Positions 48,001 to 57,554 of a stretch of 64,000 bases of DNA are shown here, in pieces. The stretch spans positions 1 through 64,000 of the forward strand of contig JAUMZD010000013.1 of assembly GCA_030528325.1 (NCBI GenBank). The letters are read 5' to 3'. Position numbers and translations under genes: made by a program. Source of the stretch: Lautropia sp. GTDB lineage: Bacteria > Pseudomonadota > Gammaproteobacteria > Burkholderiales > Burkholderiaceae_E. A model generated the notes under the pieces. It did no database searches and was not told where the DNA came from. It worked only from the letters and a program-made list of their open reading frames with translations. Numbering within the stretch: the stretch's first letter is position 1; every line of letters starts with the position of its first letter.

Positions 48001-48210
48001 GGTGTTCTCTCTCCTCGGGTGGTTCGGGCCCCGGCGGGGCGGCAGGCATGAGGGCAGCGGAATCGGCCAGGCTGACCGGGGCGCTGCCCCTCTGATGCCA
48101 GCAATGTTTGTCGCGGCCGCCAGGATTTTGTTCGGCAGGCTGAGGTGATCGATCACCGGGACGGCGCGAAGACTGTGGGAAATTATGTCAGACTCACCGG
48201 ATGCATGATC

Positions 48211-48256
48211 GGCGGGGCCGATTTTCGCCTTCGCGATTCCCGCCGCCCAAGCGCCT
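48211..48256 (+). repeat. Dispersed palindromic repeat, copy E (right end only)
   Basis: GGCGGGGCCGATTTTCGCC to CCGCCCAAGCGCCT matches the right terminal part of copies A and C. It abuts the ubiD stop (48255). Confidence 0.85.
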
Positions 48257-49820
48257 ATCCCAGCCCCATCTCCCCCCACATCCGGTCGACCTTCTGCTTC
48301 AGTTCGGCCGGCATCGTGATCGGCACGCCCCATTCCCGGGTCGTTTCTCCCGGCCATTTGTTCGTGGCGTCGATGCCGACCTTCGAGCCGAGGCCGCTTA
48401 CGGGTGAGGCGAAGTCCAGGTAGTCGATGGGGGTGTTCTCGACGAGGGTCAGGTCGCGAACCGGGTCGACGCGGGTCGTCATCGCCCAGATCACTTCCTG
48501 CCAGTTGCGGATGTCGATGTCGTCGTCCACCACGATGATGAACTTCGTGTACATGAATTGCCGCAAAAAGCTCCAGATGCCGAACATCACGCGCTTGGCG
48601 TGGCCGGCGTAGGCCTTCTTCATCGAGACGACGGCCAGCCGGTACGAGCAGCCTTCGGGGGGCAGGTAGAAGTCGACGATTTCGGGGAACTGCCGGGTGA
48701 GCAGCGGCACGAAGACCTCGTTCAGGGCCACGCCCAGCACCGCCGGCTCGTCAGGGGGCTTGCCGGTGTAGGTGGAGTGGTAGATGGCATTCCGGCGCAT
48801 GCTGATCCGGTCGATGGTGAAGACCGGGAACCAGTCCTGTTCGTTGTAGTAGCCGGTATGGTCGCCATAGGGGCCTTCGAGGGCCATTTCGTAGCCGGTC
48901 AGCGCCGCAGGTGGCAGCGGCCCCTGCCAGCCAAGGGCGCGGGCGTGCGCGAGCGTCCGGCTGCCATCCGGGTCGGGCTGCAGATGGCCTTCCAGCACGA
49001 TCTCGGCTTTGGCCGGCACGTTCAGCTCGGTGCTGGGCACCTTCACCAGCTCGGTGCGCGAGCCACGCAGGAGGCCCGCAAACTGGTACTCCGACAGGCT
49101 GTCGGGCACCGGCGTGACGGCACCGAGGATCGTGGCCGGGTCGCAGCCCAGCACGGTGGCCACTGGAAAGGGTTTGCCGGGAAACTGCCGTCGATGCTCC
49201 TGAAAGTCGAGCGCCCCACCCCGGTGGGCGAGCCAGCGCATGATGGTCTTGTTGCGTCCGATGACCTGCTGGCGATAGATGCCGAGGTTCTGACGGGTCT
49301 TGTTCGGCCCCCGGGTGACGACCAGCCCCCAGGTGATCAGCGGGGCGGCGTCGCCGGGCCAGCAGTGCTGCACGGGGATCGAACCCAGATCCACATCGCT
49401 GCCTTCGATGATGATCTCGCGGCAGGGGCCATGGCTGCCCACCTTGGGGGCCATGTTCATCACCTGCTTCAGTACCGGGAACTTTTCCCAGGCGTCCTTC
49501 AGCCCGCGCGGCGGCTCGGGCTCTTTCAGGTAGGCGAGCAGGCGGCCGACCTCCCGCAATGCCGAGACCGATTCCTCCCCCATGCCCTGAGCCACCCGGT
49601 CGGGGGTACCGAACAGGTTCGTGAGCACGGGGTGTGACCAGCGTCGTCCGGCTTCTGCCGGTTGCTCGAAGAGCAGGGCAGGACCTCCGGCCCGCAGCAC
49701 GCGGTCGGAGATTTCCGTCATTTCCAGCACCGGCGACACCGGGATCCTGATCCGTTTCAGATCGCCCCGGTTCTCGAGGTGCTGGATGAATTCCCGAAGG
49801 TCGGTGTAGCGAAGGGCCAT
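48255..49820 (-). CDS. ubiD: 3-octaprenyl-4-hydroxybenzoate decarboxylase
   Basis: A 521-residue prenylated-FMN decarboxylase of ubiquinone synthesis. Landmarks are [13 protein letters not shown] [46 protein letters not shown] and the C-terminal [29 protein letters not shown]. Length and order are normal. Its partner UbiX is not in the window. No neighbouring ubiquinone gene is seen. Confidence 0.97.
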   Translation of the reverse strand: MALRYTDLREFIQHLENRGDLKRIRIPVSPVLEMTEISDRVLRAGGPALLFEQPAEAGRRWSHPVLTNLFGTPDRVAQGMGEESVSALREVGRLLAYLKEPEPPRGLKDAWEKFPVLKQVMNMAPKVGSHGPCREIIIEGSDVDLGSIPVQHCWPGDAAPLITWGLVVTRGPNKTRQNLGIYRQQVIGRNKTIMRWLAHRGGALDFQEHRRQFPGKPFPVATVLGCDPATILGAVTPVPDSLSEYQFAGLLRGSRTELVKVPSTELNVPAKAEIVLEGHLQPDPDGSRTLAHARALGWQGPLPPAALTGYEMALEGPYGDHTGYYNEQDWFPVFTIDRISMRRNAIYHSTYTGKPPDEPAVLGVALNEVFVPLLTRQFPEIVDFYLPPEGCSYRLAVVSMKKAYAGHAKRVMFGIWSFLRQFMYTKFIIVVDDDIDIRNWQEVIWAMTTRVDPVRDLTLVENTPIDYLDFASPVSGLGSKVGIDATNKWPGETTREWGVPITMPAELKQKVDRMWGEMGLG

Positions 49821-50350
49821 GATGCGATGATCCCGTTGGGGCGGTGCCGAATGGTCTGTGGCCTGGCGGGGGCATCCTGTCGTGTGTCGCCGGCGTGGCT
49901 ACCGCGGGATGGGGCGAGGTGTGGACCGTATGGCGGCATTGTGTCATGCCCGGCCCTGCGACGGGGAGGGGCGGCGCTTTCCGGTCGATGAAAGACTTTG
50001 TCACGAGGGTTGCCTGGTGGAAAGTCACGATCCAAAACTGGAGCTTGTGCGCTATTTCATTGATAATGCGGTCGAACTCAGTGGGGGTTTCCCCTGAATA
50101 CCGTTGTTTTGATGTTGAAGCGGCGGCCGTTTGGCGGCTGGCCGCTTACAGTTAGTTGGTCCTATCTGGCGCTCCGGGCTGTTCGACGGCCAGGCGCCGG
50201 GGCACGTGCGAAACGGGCCCGAGGGCATGAAGCGCGAATGTCTGGCTGCCGGTCGTCGGTGTTGCCGCTCCGCGTGGGTGCCGATCGGGGCCGGGTTCAT
50301 TCGACAGTCGTTCGTGTCATGTGGTGCCGTGTGATCAGGAGCCTGCGTCT
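49821..50350. other. Divergent intergenic region, 530 bp
   Basis: It separates ubiD from the lytic transglycosylase gene. It has a hairpin at about 50116-50149 (AAGCGGC...GCCGCTT) and no convincing gene. It is long for this densely coded window. Confidence 0.45.
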
Positions 50351-51445
50351 ATGACAGCCAACCGGATGCAATCGATCGAATCTGCCGACCCTGTCCGGCA
50401 GAGCTTTCTGCTGACCGATCTGTTGGCAGGCATGGGGCTGGGCCGTCTGTCTCGCAGCCAGTGGTGGCTGGCCGTTCTGGCCGGGTCGGCCTGGCTGATG
50501 ACGACGGGCGTGGCCGAGGCCAGAATGGCCGAGCCTGCTCCAGTGGTTCAGCGGACGACGCCGTCGGGCTCGAAGGTGGTGGCTGCGCCGCGGGCAGCGG
50601 CTGCGAAGCCGGCTGCTTCGGCCACGGCGAAGAAGGCCACGTCCCCGGTGGCTTCGACCAGGGCCCCGGGTGCCCGAAAGGCCAGTGCGAAGGCCGATCC
50701 GTCCGCCGGCAAGCGCCGTGTTTCGGCGCGAAAGGCCAGCGGCAAGACCGTGGCGGCCAATCGCGCATCGGCCGGCACCAAGGTGGCGCGCACGGCCTCG
50801 GGCGCCGGCAAGCGGGCCGTGGCATCGAAGAGCCAGAAGGACAGGGCTGCGGGCGCCTCCCGCCTGTCCAACCGGGAGATCACGCATGCGATGGCACGCA
50901 AGGTTGCGCTGGCCGACAAGGGCCCGATCCGTCTGAATCGTTCCCAGCGTGGTGTCGTGCAGCACATTTCCCGCAAGTACCGGGTCCAGCCGGCCTCGGT
51001 CGAGCGTTATGTGAGCTATGCCTATCAGTCGGGCCGCGCCTACAAGCTCGACCCCTATCTGATCCTGGCCGTGATGGCCACGGAGTCCAGCTTCAATCCG
51101 CGGGCCGAAAGCCGCGTTGGGGCGCAGGGCCTGATGCAGGTTCATACCCGTGTGCACAAGGACCGTTTCAAGCCCTATGGCAGCACGAAGATGGTCTGGC
51201 AGCCTCGCGTCAACATCCAGGTGGGCACCAGCATCCTGGCCGACTATATCAAGCGCTACGGCTCCGAGCGTCGTGCGCTGAAGGCCTACGTGGGCGCTGC
51301 GAACCTGTCGCATGACTTCGGCTATGGCCGCAAGGTGCTGAAGCGCCGCGACGAGTTCCTGTCGGTCTCGATCGCCGCCCGCCATGGTGGCCCCTCGCAG
51401 GCCGCCGCCGCACAGGCTGGTCGCAGCAAGACGGCCGATCTGTGA
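50351..51445 (+). CDS. Lytic transglycosylase with Lys/Ala-rich linker
   Basis: A 364-residue murein hydrolase. A hydrophobic signal stretch (residues about 37-56) is followed by an Ala/Lys-rich linker (about 70-170, with repeats such as KKATSP, RKASAK, RKASGK). The transglycosylase domain is in the C-terminal half, with catalytic E245 in MATESSFNP and GAQGLMQV after it. The linker resembles the tails of histone H1-like proteins and could bind acidic wall polymers. CAGGAG is about 10 bases before ATG 50351. It is alone in its strand block. Confidence 0.88.
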   Translation: MTANRMQSIESADPVRQSFLLTDLLAGMGLGRLSRSQWWLAVLAGSAWLMTTGVAEARMAEPAPVVQRTTPSGSKVVAAPRAAAAKPAASATAKKATSPVASTRAPGARKASAKADPSAGKRRVSARKASGKTVAANRASAGTKVARTASGAGKRAVASKSQKDRAAGASRLSNREITHAMARKVALADKGPIRLNRSQRGVVQHISRKYRVQPASVERYVSYAYQSGRAYKLDPYLILAVMATESSFNPRAESRVGAQGLMQVHTRVHKDRFKPYGSTKMVWQPRVNIQVGTSILADYIKRYGSERRALKAYVGAANLSHDFGYGRKVLKRRDEFLSVSIAARHGGPSQAAAAQAGRSKTADL

Positions 51446-51558
51446 GGCGTTGCCACGCTTGCCAAGGCATCGAGCCTTGGCGGCGCGTGGCGCCTTGTCA
51501 GCCCGCGGTTTTGGGGCCAGCGCGGTGACGAATAAGTGCATAACACGCTCTATCCAGC

Positions 51559-53322
51559 ATGACAGCGCAGGCCGACTGGCATCTGACCCGTTTCGTCCAG
51601 AACCTGCGCCCGCGGGTGCGCGGGGAGGTATCGCTGGCGCTCGCCCAGCGGGGGGGGCTGCTCGGGCCTGTTTCCGCCGTCTCTCCCCTGCCTTCCGTTT
51701 CCCCGGCGACGGCCGCGTCGTCCGCTGCTGTCGGGGGGGCAGAACCACTGCCCGAGACCCTTCCCGGTTGCCGGCTGGCACCGCGTGATCCAGCCGATGT
51801 CTCGGTTGCGCTGGCGCTGGCCAGCGAGTCAGGCATGCCTGTCCTGTTCGGCAGCCGGTTTCCGCCGCCAGGCTCGCCTGCGGCCATCGATGCCTTTGCC
51901 CGTTGTCGCGCCAGGGGATGGCTGCTCATCGATGATCAGGTTCATCTGGGGCATGTCGGAACCTTTGATCGGGATCGGGGCTTCATCGAGGTGGAGGCAG
52001 GGGTTCGGCTGGCGGAGCTGAACCGTTTCCTGATGCCCCATGGGTTATGGTTGCCGATCGAGGGCGCGCAAGCTGCCGGGCGTACGGTGGCGAGTCTGGT
52101 CGCGACCAACGAAGGGGCCCTGAACCCGGCCTGGGGAGCGATGGTCGATCGTCTGCTCGGTGTGGACGCGTTGCTGGCCGATGGCACGGCCCAGCTGTTC
52201 GGCCCCTTCGGCAGCAACTCGTCCATCAATCTGCGCAGTGGTCGTGCCGGACAGATGGTGTCGGCGCTCTTCGGTCTGGCCGCCGGCGTGGAGGAGCAGA
52301 TCCGGCAGCACTGGCCAGCCGGTCTTCGCCAGCCCGATGCTTACCTGCTGGATTGTTTCAGGCCGAGGCCGGCCAGGCCCTACACGCCGGATGGCTCGGT
52401 GAATCTGGCGCATCTGCTGGCAGGCTCACAGGGCACGCTGGCCTGGTCGGCGCGGCTGCAGCTTCGTCTGCTGCCGCGTCCCGGGCATCATCAGGCGGCG
52501 CTGTTCGTCTTTGCTTCGTTGATGGACGCCCTGAAGCCGCTGCCTGCCTTGCTGTCACTGCAGCCGAGTGCCCTGTTGCTGGTGGACGGTAGGGGCTTGC
52601 AGGCGCTGATCGATTCGGACGAGGCGGCAGATCGGGCGCTGGTTCAGGATGCGGCAGCCGCGTGGCAGCGGGTGGGAGCCGGGGAGTCGGTGGCGGCGGC
52701 GCAGGCGGTGGCCGTGCTGATCCGTTTCTCGGGTGACGATGAGGCGGGTTGCCGGTACGGGTTGCGAGCCGTGATGGATCTGCTGGGTGCACACCGGGTC
52801 TGTGCAGAGGAAGGCGTTGCGCTCCTTCGGGTCGAGGGGCTGTCTCCCTCGAAGGCCGGAAGACGGGTGCCGTCCGACAGGCTGACGGAGCCTGTGTGGT
52901 GGCGTTTGTTCGATGGGGGGCAGCAGGCGGCTTTCGATCTGGACACGCTGGTGGCTGCCCGTCATCACGGGTGGCTTGCGCCCGTACAGGGGCAGCCCGC
53001 GACGTTGGCGATGGCGCCGCTGCCGGGGCAGCCGGCCCGTCTGGTGGCGGTGGCCGGTGCGCTGGAGAAGGCGTGCCGCCGGGTCGGGATTCGCCTGTCA
53101 TGGCGGGGCGATCTGCTCGGTGGGGTGCTGTGTCTGCGGCCCCTGGATGGGACAGTCGATCCGGCCCGTGTCTGGGCCTTCCTGGCAGAGGCCGTGGGGA
53201 GACTGCAGGCGGGACGCTGGCATCCCGGGCTTGCAGCAGCCTTTGCCGATGTCCGCCGGCTCTTCGATCCCGGGCAGATTCTGGCGCCCGGGGTGGTGTC
53301 TGGCCGGGGGCGGGTGGACTGA
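51559..53322 (+). CDS. FAD-binding oxidoreductase (GlcD/PCMH type)
   Basis: A 587-residue protein with a PCMH-type FAD-binding domain: RDPADVSVALALASESGMPVLFGSRF, VEAGVRLAELNRFLMPHGLWLPIEGAQAAGRTVASLVATNEGALNP, then an FAD-linked C-terminal part ending FDPGQILAPG. It resembles D-lactate dehydrogenase and GlcD, but the exact substrate is not evident. Residues about 38-75 are a Ser/Ala/Pro-rich insert, and a G8 run at 51650-51657 is inside the 5' coding part. It lacks the iron-sulfur domain of YdiJ. No partner gene follows. Confidence 0.75.
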   Translation: MTAQADWHLTRFVQNLRPRVRGEVSLALAQRGGLLGPVSAVSPLPSVSPATAASSAAVGGAEPLPETLPGCRLAPRDPADVSVALALASESGMPVLFGSRFPPPGSPAAIDAFARCRARGWLLIDDQVHLGHVGTFDRDRGFIEVEAGVRLAELNRFLMPHGLWLPIEGAQAAGRTVASLVATNEGALNPAWGAMVDRLLGVDALLADGTAQLFGPFGSNSSINLRSGRAGQMVSALFGLAAGVEEQIRQHWPAGLRQPDAYLLDCFRPRPARPYTPDGSVNLAHLLAGSQGTLAWSARLQLRLLPRPGHHQAALFVFASLMDALKPLPALLSLQPSALLLVDGRGLQALIDSDEAADRALVQDAAAAWQRVGAGESVAAAQAVAVLIRFSGDDEAGCRYGLRAVMDLLGAHRVCAEEGVALLRVEGLSPSKAGRRVPSDRLTEPVWWRLFDGGQQAAFDLDTLVAARHHGWLAPVQGQPATLAMAPLPGQPARLVAVAGALEKACRRVGIRLSWRGDLLGGVLCLRPLDGTVDPARVWAFLAEAVGRLQAGRWHPGLAAAFADVRRLFDPGQILAPGVVSGRGRVD

Positions 53323-53327
53323 GCCTG

Positions 53328-54797
53328 TCAGTGGCCGTGTCTGTCGCCGGATGGGGGGCTGGACCCGGAGTTGCCACCGCGCCGGGCAGCTGAAGGTGTG
53401 GCGTGGCCGTCGCTGTCGCTGTCGCTGCGCAGCTGACTGAAAATGAAGGCCGAGCCCGCCGTCAGCAGGCCGATGGCGACGAAGGCCGCCCGGAAGCCGG
53501 GCAGGGCGTCCGTGCCCTGTCCGGCGCCCAGCCAGCTGCTGAAGGCGTGCAGCAGCGTGGCGGCGCAGGTGATGCCCAGACTCATGCCGAGCATCTGGAC
53601 CATCGAGAACAGGCCGTTGCCGCTGGCCGCCCAGGCCGGCGCCAGATCCTTCAGCGTGACGGTGTTCATGGCCGTGAACTGCATCGAGTTGATGGCACCG
53701 AAAATGCTCAGCTGAACGACGCGAAGCCACAGGGGTTGCTCGGGCGTCATCAGCGCAAAGCAGGCGATGCACAGGCCCAGCATCTGCGTGTTGAGGATCA
53801 GGACGCGACGGTAGCCATGACGCTGGATGATGCGGGTGACGACGCGCTTGACGCCCATGCTCGACAGCGCCACGGGCAGCATCATCAAGCCGGCATCCAT
53901 CGGCGAGAATCCCATGCCGACCTGCAGCAGCAGCGGCACCAGAAAGGGCATGGCACCCGAGCCGATGCGGGCGAACAGGTTGCCCAGGATGCCGACCCGG
54001 TAGGTGGGCACCTGGAACAGCAGCGGAGAGAACAGCGGCGAAGGATGCCGCAGGGCGTGCAGCCAGTAGGCGGTGAGCGCCGCCAGCCCCGAGACCATCA
54101 GCAGCGTGACGACCGCCTGAGCCCAGCCCAGGCCACTCATGCCGTCCAGCGCCAGCGAGATCGTCACCATCGCCATGCCGAGCATCAGGTAGCCGCTCAG
54201 GTCGAATCGGCCGACGTCCACACGGCGCAGGTCCGGCATGTAGCGCAGCGTGGCGATGGCGCCGACCATGCCCACCGGCAGGTTCAGCAGGAAGATCCAG
54301 TGCCAGGAGGCTTTCTCCACCAGCCACCCGCCCAGCGGCGGCCCGATCAGCGGCCCGATCAGCCCGGGGATGGCCACGAAACTCATCGCGGCCAGAAAGC
54401 GTTCGCGCGGGAAGCTGCGCAGTACCGCCAGCCGGCCCACCGGCAGCAGCATGGCCGCACCGATCCCCTGCAGGATGCGGGCTGCGACGAGCTGATCCAG
54501 ATTGGCCGAGGCGGCGCAGGCGGCCGAGCCCACCGTGAACAGCAGGATGGCGCCCAGAAAGATGCGGCGGGTACCGAAACGGTCGGCCAGCCAGCCGCTG
54601 GCCGGGATGATCACGGCCATCGTCAGCACATAGGACACGACGACCGCCTGCATGCGCAACGGGCTTTCGCCCAGGTCGCGTGCCATGCCCGGCAGGGCCG
54701 TGTTCACGATGGTGCCATCGAGAGCCTGCATGAAGAAGCCAAGGGCGACGAGCCACAGCAGAGCGCGCGGATGGGAGGGCGGGGTCTCAGGATTCAT
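53328..54797 (-). CDS. MFS multidrug transporter (DHA2/HsrA type)
   Basis: A 489-residue major-facilitator protein with the DHA2 motif D LDGTIVNTALP near its start, then GWLADRFGTRRIFLGA, RILQGIGAAMLLPVGR and PLIGPPLGGWLVEKASWHWIFLLNLPVG. About 14 helices are expected. The C-terminus is a Ser/Asp/Gly-rich tail. Substrate unknown. Its stop is 5 bp from the converging FAD oxidoreductase stop. Confidence 0.93.
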   Translation of the reverse strand: MNPETPPSHPRALLWLVALGFFMQALDGTIVNTALPGMARDLGESPLRMQAVVVSYVLTMAVIIPASGWLADRFGTRRIFLGAILLFTVGSAACAASANLDQLVAARILQGIGAAMLLPVGRLAVLRSFPRERFLAAMSFVAIPGLIGPLIGPPLGGWLVEKASWHWIFLLNLPVGMVGAIATLRYMPDLRRVDVGRFDLSGYLMLGMAMVTISLALDGMSGLGWAQAVVTLLMVSGLAALTAYWLHALRHPSPLFSPLLFQVPTYRVGILGNLFARIGSGAMPFLVPLLLQVGMGFSPMDAGLMMLPVALSSMGVKRVVTRIIQRHGYRRVLILNTQMLGLCIACFALMTPEQPLWLRVVQLSIFGAINSMQFTAMNTVTLKDLAPAWAASGNGLFSMVQMLGMSLGITCAATLLHAFSSWLGAGQGTDALPGFRAAFVAIGLLTAGSAFIFSQLRSDSDSDGHATPSAARRGGNSGSSPPSGDRHGH

Positions 54798-54871
54798 GGT
54801 CGGGCGGGCTCGTACCGTCTGCTGGCAGTGTAGAGCGTGTCATCTTCCTCGTTCACGTCCGCGATGGCACC

Positions 54872-54921
54872 GGCGGGGTCGATTGGCGCCCCGCGACTTT
54901 CCTGCCGCCCAGGAGCTTGGG
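54872..54921 (-). repeat. Dispersed palindromic repeat, copy F (end only)
   Basis: GGCGGGGTCGATT is followed by CCGCGACTTTCCTGCCGCCC and AGGAGCTTGGG. It matches the terminal parts of the other copies, with a changed junction. It lies between the divergent MFS and RNase genes. Confidence 0.75.
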
Positions 54922-54998
54922 GGCGCGGTGGCAGGAAACGGTGCCCCTGCGATGGCATGGGGCTTTTCGTGCCCGCGGCTCTGTCGTAGGATCGACGC

Positions 54999-55571
54999 AT
55001 GAATCTGATGACCCTGCTCAATCGTTTGCTGTCGGGTGGCTCGAAAGGCTGGCCCCGTCTGATCGGGGCCGTGCTGCTGGCGCTGGTGCTCGGCTATTCC
55101 TTCCTGACCGGTTCGCTGCCGGATGGTGGCGCGCCGGTGCCGTCGGGCCATACGCTCGGCCAGAAGGCACCGCTGCCGGGTGCTGGCAAGGGTGCGGGCG
55201 CTGATCGTTCTGCGGACGCTCGGGATGGATCCGCCGGTCACGCCCGGGCAACGGGTGAGGGGCCGGGGCCCGGCGAAATCCTGGTGTCGCAATTGCCCCA
55301 CGAAGCCCGGGTCACGCTGGCGCTGATCCTGAAAGGGGGGCCTTATCCCTACGACAGGGATGGTACGGTCTTTGGCAACCGGGAGGGGCTGTTGCCGAAA
55401 CAGCGCCGGGGCTACTACACTGAATACACCGTGAGAACCCCGAACGTGAAGCACCGGGGCGCCCGCCGCATCGTGGCGGGGGGCGCATCGGGGCGTCTGG
55501 TGGAGTTCTATTACACGGATGATCATTACCAGTCATTCAGGCGGATCAGGGGCGTCGGCGAGCCGGACTGA
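54999..55571 (+). CDS. Membrane-anchored or secreted barnase-type ribonuclease
   Basis: A 190-residue protein. Residues 20-38 are a hydrophobic signal or anchor (LIGAVLLALVLGYSFLTG). A Gly/Ala linker leads to a microbial RNase domain (N1/Sa/Ba type) at about 98-185, with GGPYPYDRDGTVFGNRE, catalytic glutamate E142 (YYTEYTV), RGARRI at 153-158 and histidine H176 (TDDHYQSF). The RNase would act outside the cytoplasm. The barstar gene follows 75 bp downstream, so the pair acts as toxin and inhibitor. Confidence 0.92.
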   Translation: MNLMTLLNRLLSGGSKGWPRLIGAVLLALVLGYSFLTGSLPDGGAPVPSGHTLGQKAPLPGAGKGAGADRSADARDGSAGHARATGEGPGPGEILVSQLPHEARVTLALILKGGPYPYDRDGTVFGNREGLLPKQRRGYYTEYTVRTPNVKHRGARRIVAGGASGRLVEFYYTDDHYQSFRRIRGVGEPD

Positions 55572-55646
55572 ACCGGCCCTGATGGCGCTCCCTGTCTCCT
55601 TGCCTTCCCGGTTCCGTAGGCGGTCATTGAAGCAGATCAGAATCTC

Positions 55647-56063
55647 ATGAGTGCACTGTCGAACATCCCGAGACACGCCGTGTTGCCGCTGGGCGCCTAT
55701 GACAAGGTGGGGCTGGAGCGGGCCGCCCTGCGCGCGGATCAGACGCTGTTGCGCTGCGATTGCGCTGGAGCCGACAGCAAGGCGGCCGTGCTGAAGGCCA
55801 TGGGGGAGGGCTTCGGGCTGCCCGGGCACTATGGTGTCAATCTGGATGCCCTGCATGATTGCCTGACGGATCTGAAACCGTCCGAAGATGCCGACTTGCC
55901 CGGTTTCGTCGTGCTGATCGAGAACCTGCCTGATACCAGCCTGCTCTCTGCTGACGATCGCAGCGCCCTGCTGGATGTCTTCCGTGATGCAGCCGACTTC
56001 TTCTACGACGAGAACATCGCGTTTCGCGTCTTCTATTCGGTACGCAAACCGTCCGAAGCCTGA
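55647..56063 (+). CDS. Barstar-family ribonuclease inhibitor
   Basis: A 138-residue cytoplasmic barstar-like protein: KAAVLKAMGEGFGLPGHYGVNLDALHDCLTDL is the canonical binding segment, with the acidic residues that plug the RNase active site. It protects the cell from the upstream RNase. Repeat copy D starts 80 bp after its stop. Confidence 0.92.
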   Translation: MSALSNIPRHAVLPLGAYDKVGLERAALRADQTLLRCDCAGADSKAAVLKAMGEGFGLPGHYGVNLDALHDCLTDLKPSEDADLPGFVVLIENLPDTSLLSADDRSALLDVFRDAADFFYDENIAFRVFYSVRKPSEA

Positions 56064-56143
56064 ACCGGGCGGAGGCTGAATCGGCTCGTTTCCGTGGCAG
56101 GCCGAGTCCGAAGCCGGTGGCTCGCGCAGGATCCGTGTCATAG

Positions 56144-56241
56144 AAGCTTGGGCGGCAGGAAAGTCGCGGGCTGCAAACCGGCCGCGCCGGCCCATTTTGC
56201 ACCCGCTTCTTGCCCCATAACACGCTCTATGGGGCGGCAGG
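56144..56241 (+). repeat. Dispersed palindromic repeat, copy D (right end missing)
   Basis: AAGCTTGGGCGGCAGGAAAG and the conserved middle are followed by GCCCCATAACACGCTCTATG, so the core loop differs from the other copies, and GGGCGGC ends it. It lies between the converging barstar and rsmE genes. Confidence 0.88.
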
Positions 56242-56258
56242 CCTGGCTCCCGTGGCGC

Positions 56259-57080
56259 TCAACCCAGATCGCCGAGCGAGGTCTGCAACACCGACAGGCC
56301 GACGAGACCGGCTGTTTCGGTACGCAGCACCCGGGGTCCCAGTGAGGCGGGTAGCCATCCTCGCTGAACGGCCAGGGCCAGCTCCTCTGCCGACAGGCCG
56401 GATTCAGGCCCACACAGCAGCCACGCCGTCTTCGTGCCGGTGGCGTCGAGACTTTGCCGGGCCAGCGAAGCGCTGGCCCCCGGGCTGAGCACCCAGCGCT
56501 TCTCATGGCTGGTCGGTGCTGCCAGCCCGTCCAGCCATCGCGTCAAGGGTTGAACCGGCAGCATCCGGGGCAGGTGGCTGCGCCCGGATTGCATCGAGGC
56601 TGCCACCACCAGCCTTTCCCAGTGAGCCAGCCGTTTGCCGGCGCGCTCGGCGTCCAGCTTGACCACGCTGCGGGCCGACAGCAGTGGCGCGATCGTGTCC
56701 ACCCCCAGCTCGACGGCTTTCTCGATCGTCCAGTCCATCTTGTCGGCGGTGCTCAGACACTGGGCCAGTCCGAGGCGCACTGGTGGTGGCGGCTCGGGAG
56801 GCAGGGCGGCGCTGAGCCGGACGGTGGCGGGCTTCGTGCTGGCCAGCTCTGCCCGATAGGCCCGGCCCTGCCCATCGAACACCTCCACCGCATCTCCCAC
56901 GTTTCGCCGGAGTACCCGCAGCAGATGATGGGCCGCGCCGGCATCCAGCTCGATCGGTGGGATGGAATCCGGCAGTGGGTGTCTCGACGATGGTGAGCCT
57001 GCGGTATCGACTGGCTGCGATGCCAGGGCGGTCAGGGCAGGCTCTGTGGCCAGCGATGGCACGAATAGGCGGGGTGTCAC
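56259..57080 (-). CDS. rsmE: 16S rRNA (uracil-1498-N3)-methyltransferase
   Basis: A 273-residue SPOUT-class methyltransferase acting on U1498 of 16S rRNA. It opens MTPRLFVPS, has HHLLRVLR and VFDGQG, then KMDWTIEKAVELGVDTIAPL and the SAM-site LLCGPESGLSAEE and LGPRVLRTETA. Residues about 15-42 are a Ser/Pro insert not usual for RsmE. The core is intact. Confidence 0.95.
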   Translation of the reverse strand: MTPRLFVPSLATEPALTALASQPVDTAGSPSSRHPLPDSIPPIELDAGAAHHLLRVLRRNVGDAVEVFDGQGRAYRAELASTKPATVRLSAALPPEPPPPVRLGLAQCLSTADKMDWTIEKAVELGVDTIAPLLSARSVVKLDAERAGKRLAHWERLVVAASMQSGRSHLPRMLPVQPLTRWLDGLAAPTSHEKRWVLSPGASASLARQSLDATGTKTAWLLCGPESGLSAEELALAVQRGWLPASLGPRVLRTETAGLVGLSVLQTSLGDLG

Positions 57081-57554
57081 GTCAGGGCTTCAGGAAAGGG
57101 CAAAAGGTTCGGGGGGAAACGATCATCGGCAGCGCGGTCGATTTGCAGCCCGCGACTTTCCTGCCGCCCAAACTCCCAGGGCTGGAGGCGCACCGCCATT
57201 TTCCGGCACGCGGGCGACGTCAGGCCGGAATCTGACGCGGCGATGTTCACGACCGTGATGATCCTCATCATCCATTGGCAGGGTCTGGCCGAAAACTGCC
57301 GATTTCACGGTCTTTGACCATGAAGGGGGCTCAGGCATCAGAGCAGGGCTTTCCGGTTGGGAGGATGATTGAGCCTGGATTCTGTGAAGTCTGCCAGATG
57401 GAAGACTGGCTGCGGGCCATGAGCTTCGGCCGACTTGAGGCATCACCTGAAGAAATGCAAATAGCTGTTACAACATGCTCCAGTATACTTCGCAGAGGTT
57501 GAAGCCAACCGCCCGCAGCATGTCTCTCCAAACGACACAGATATTCATTTCGCC
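57081..57554. other. Divergent intergenic region, 474 bp, upstream of tkt
   Basis: It separates rsmE from transketolase and holds repeat copy G. A TATACT at 57484-57489 could be a -10 for tkt, but no good -35 fits. No gene was seen. Confidence 0.45.
57135..57180 (-). repeat. Dispersed palindromic repeat, copy G (end only)
   Basis: GGTCGATTTGCAGCCCGCGA is followed by CTTTCCTGCCGCCCAAACTC. It matches the reverse complement of the left end of copies A and C. Confidence 0.75.

Noticed and set aside
48558..49637. A plus-strand frame opposite ubiD
   Set aside because: It is a codon-bias shadow; ubiD is complete on the other strand.
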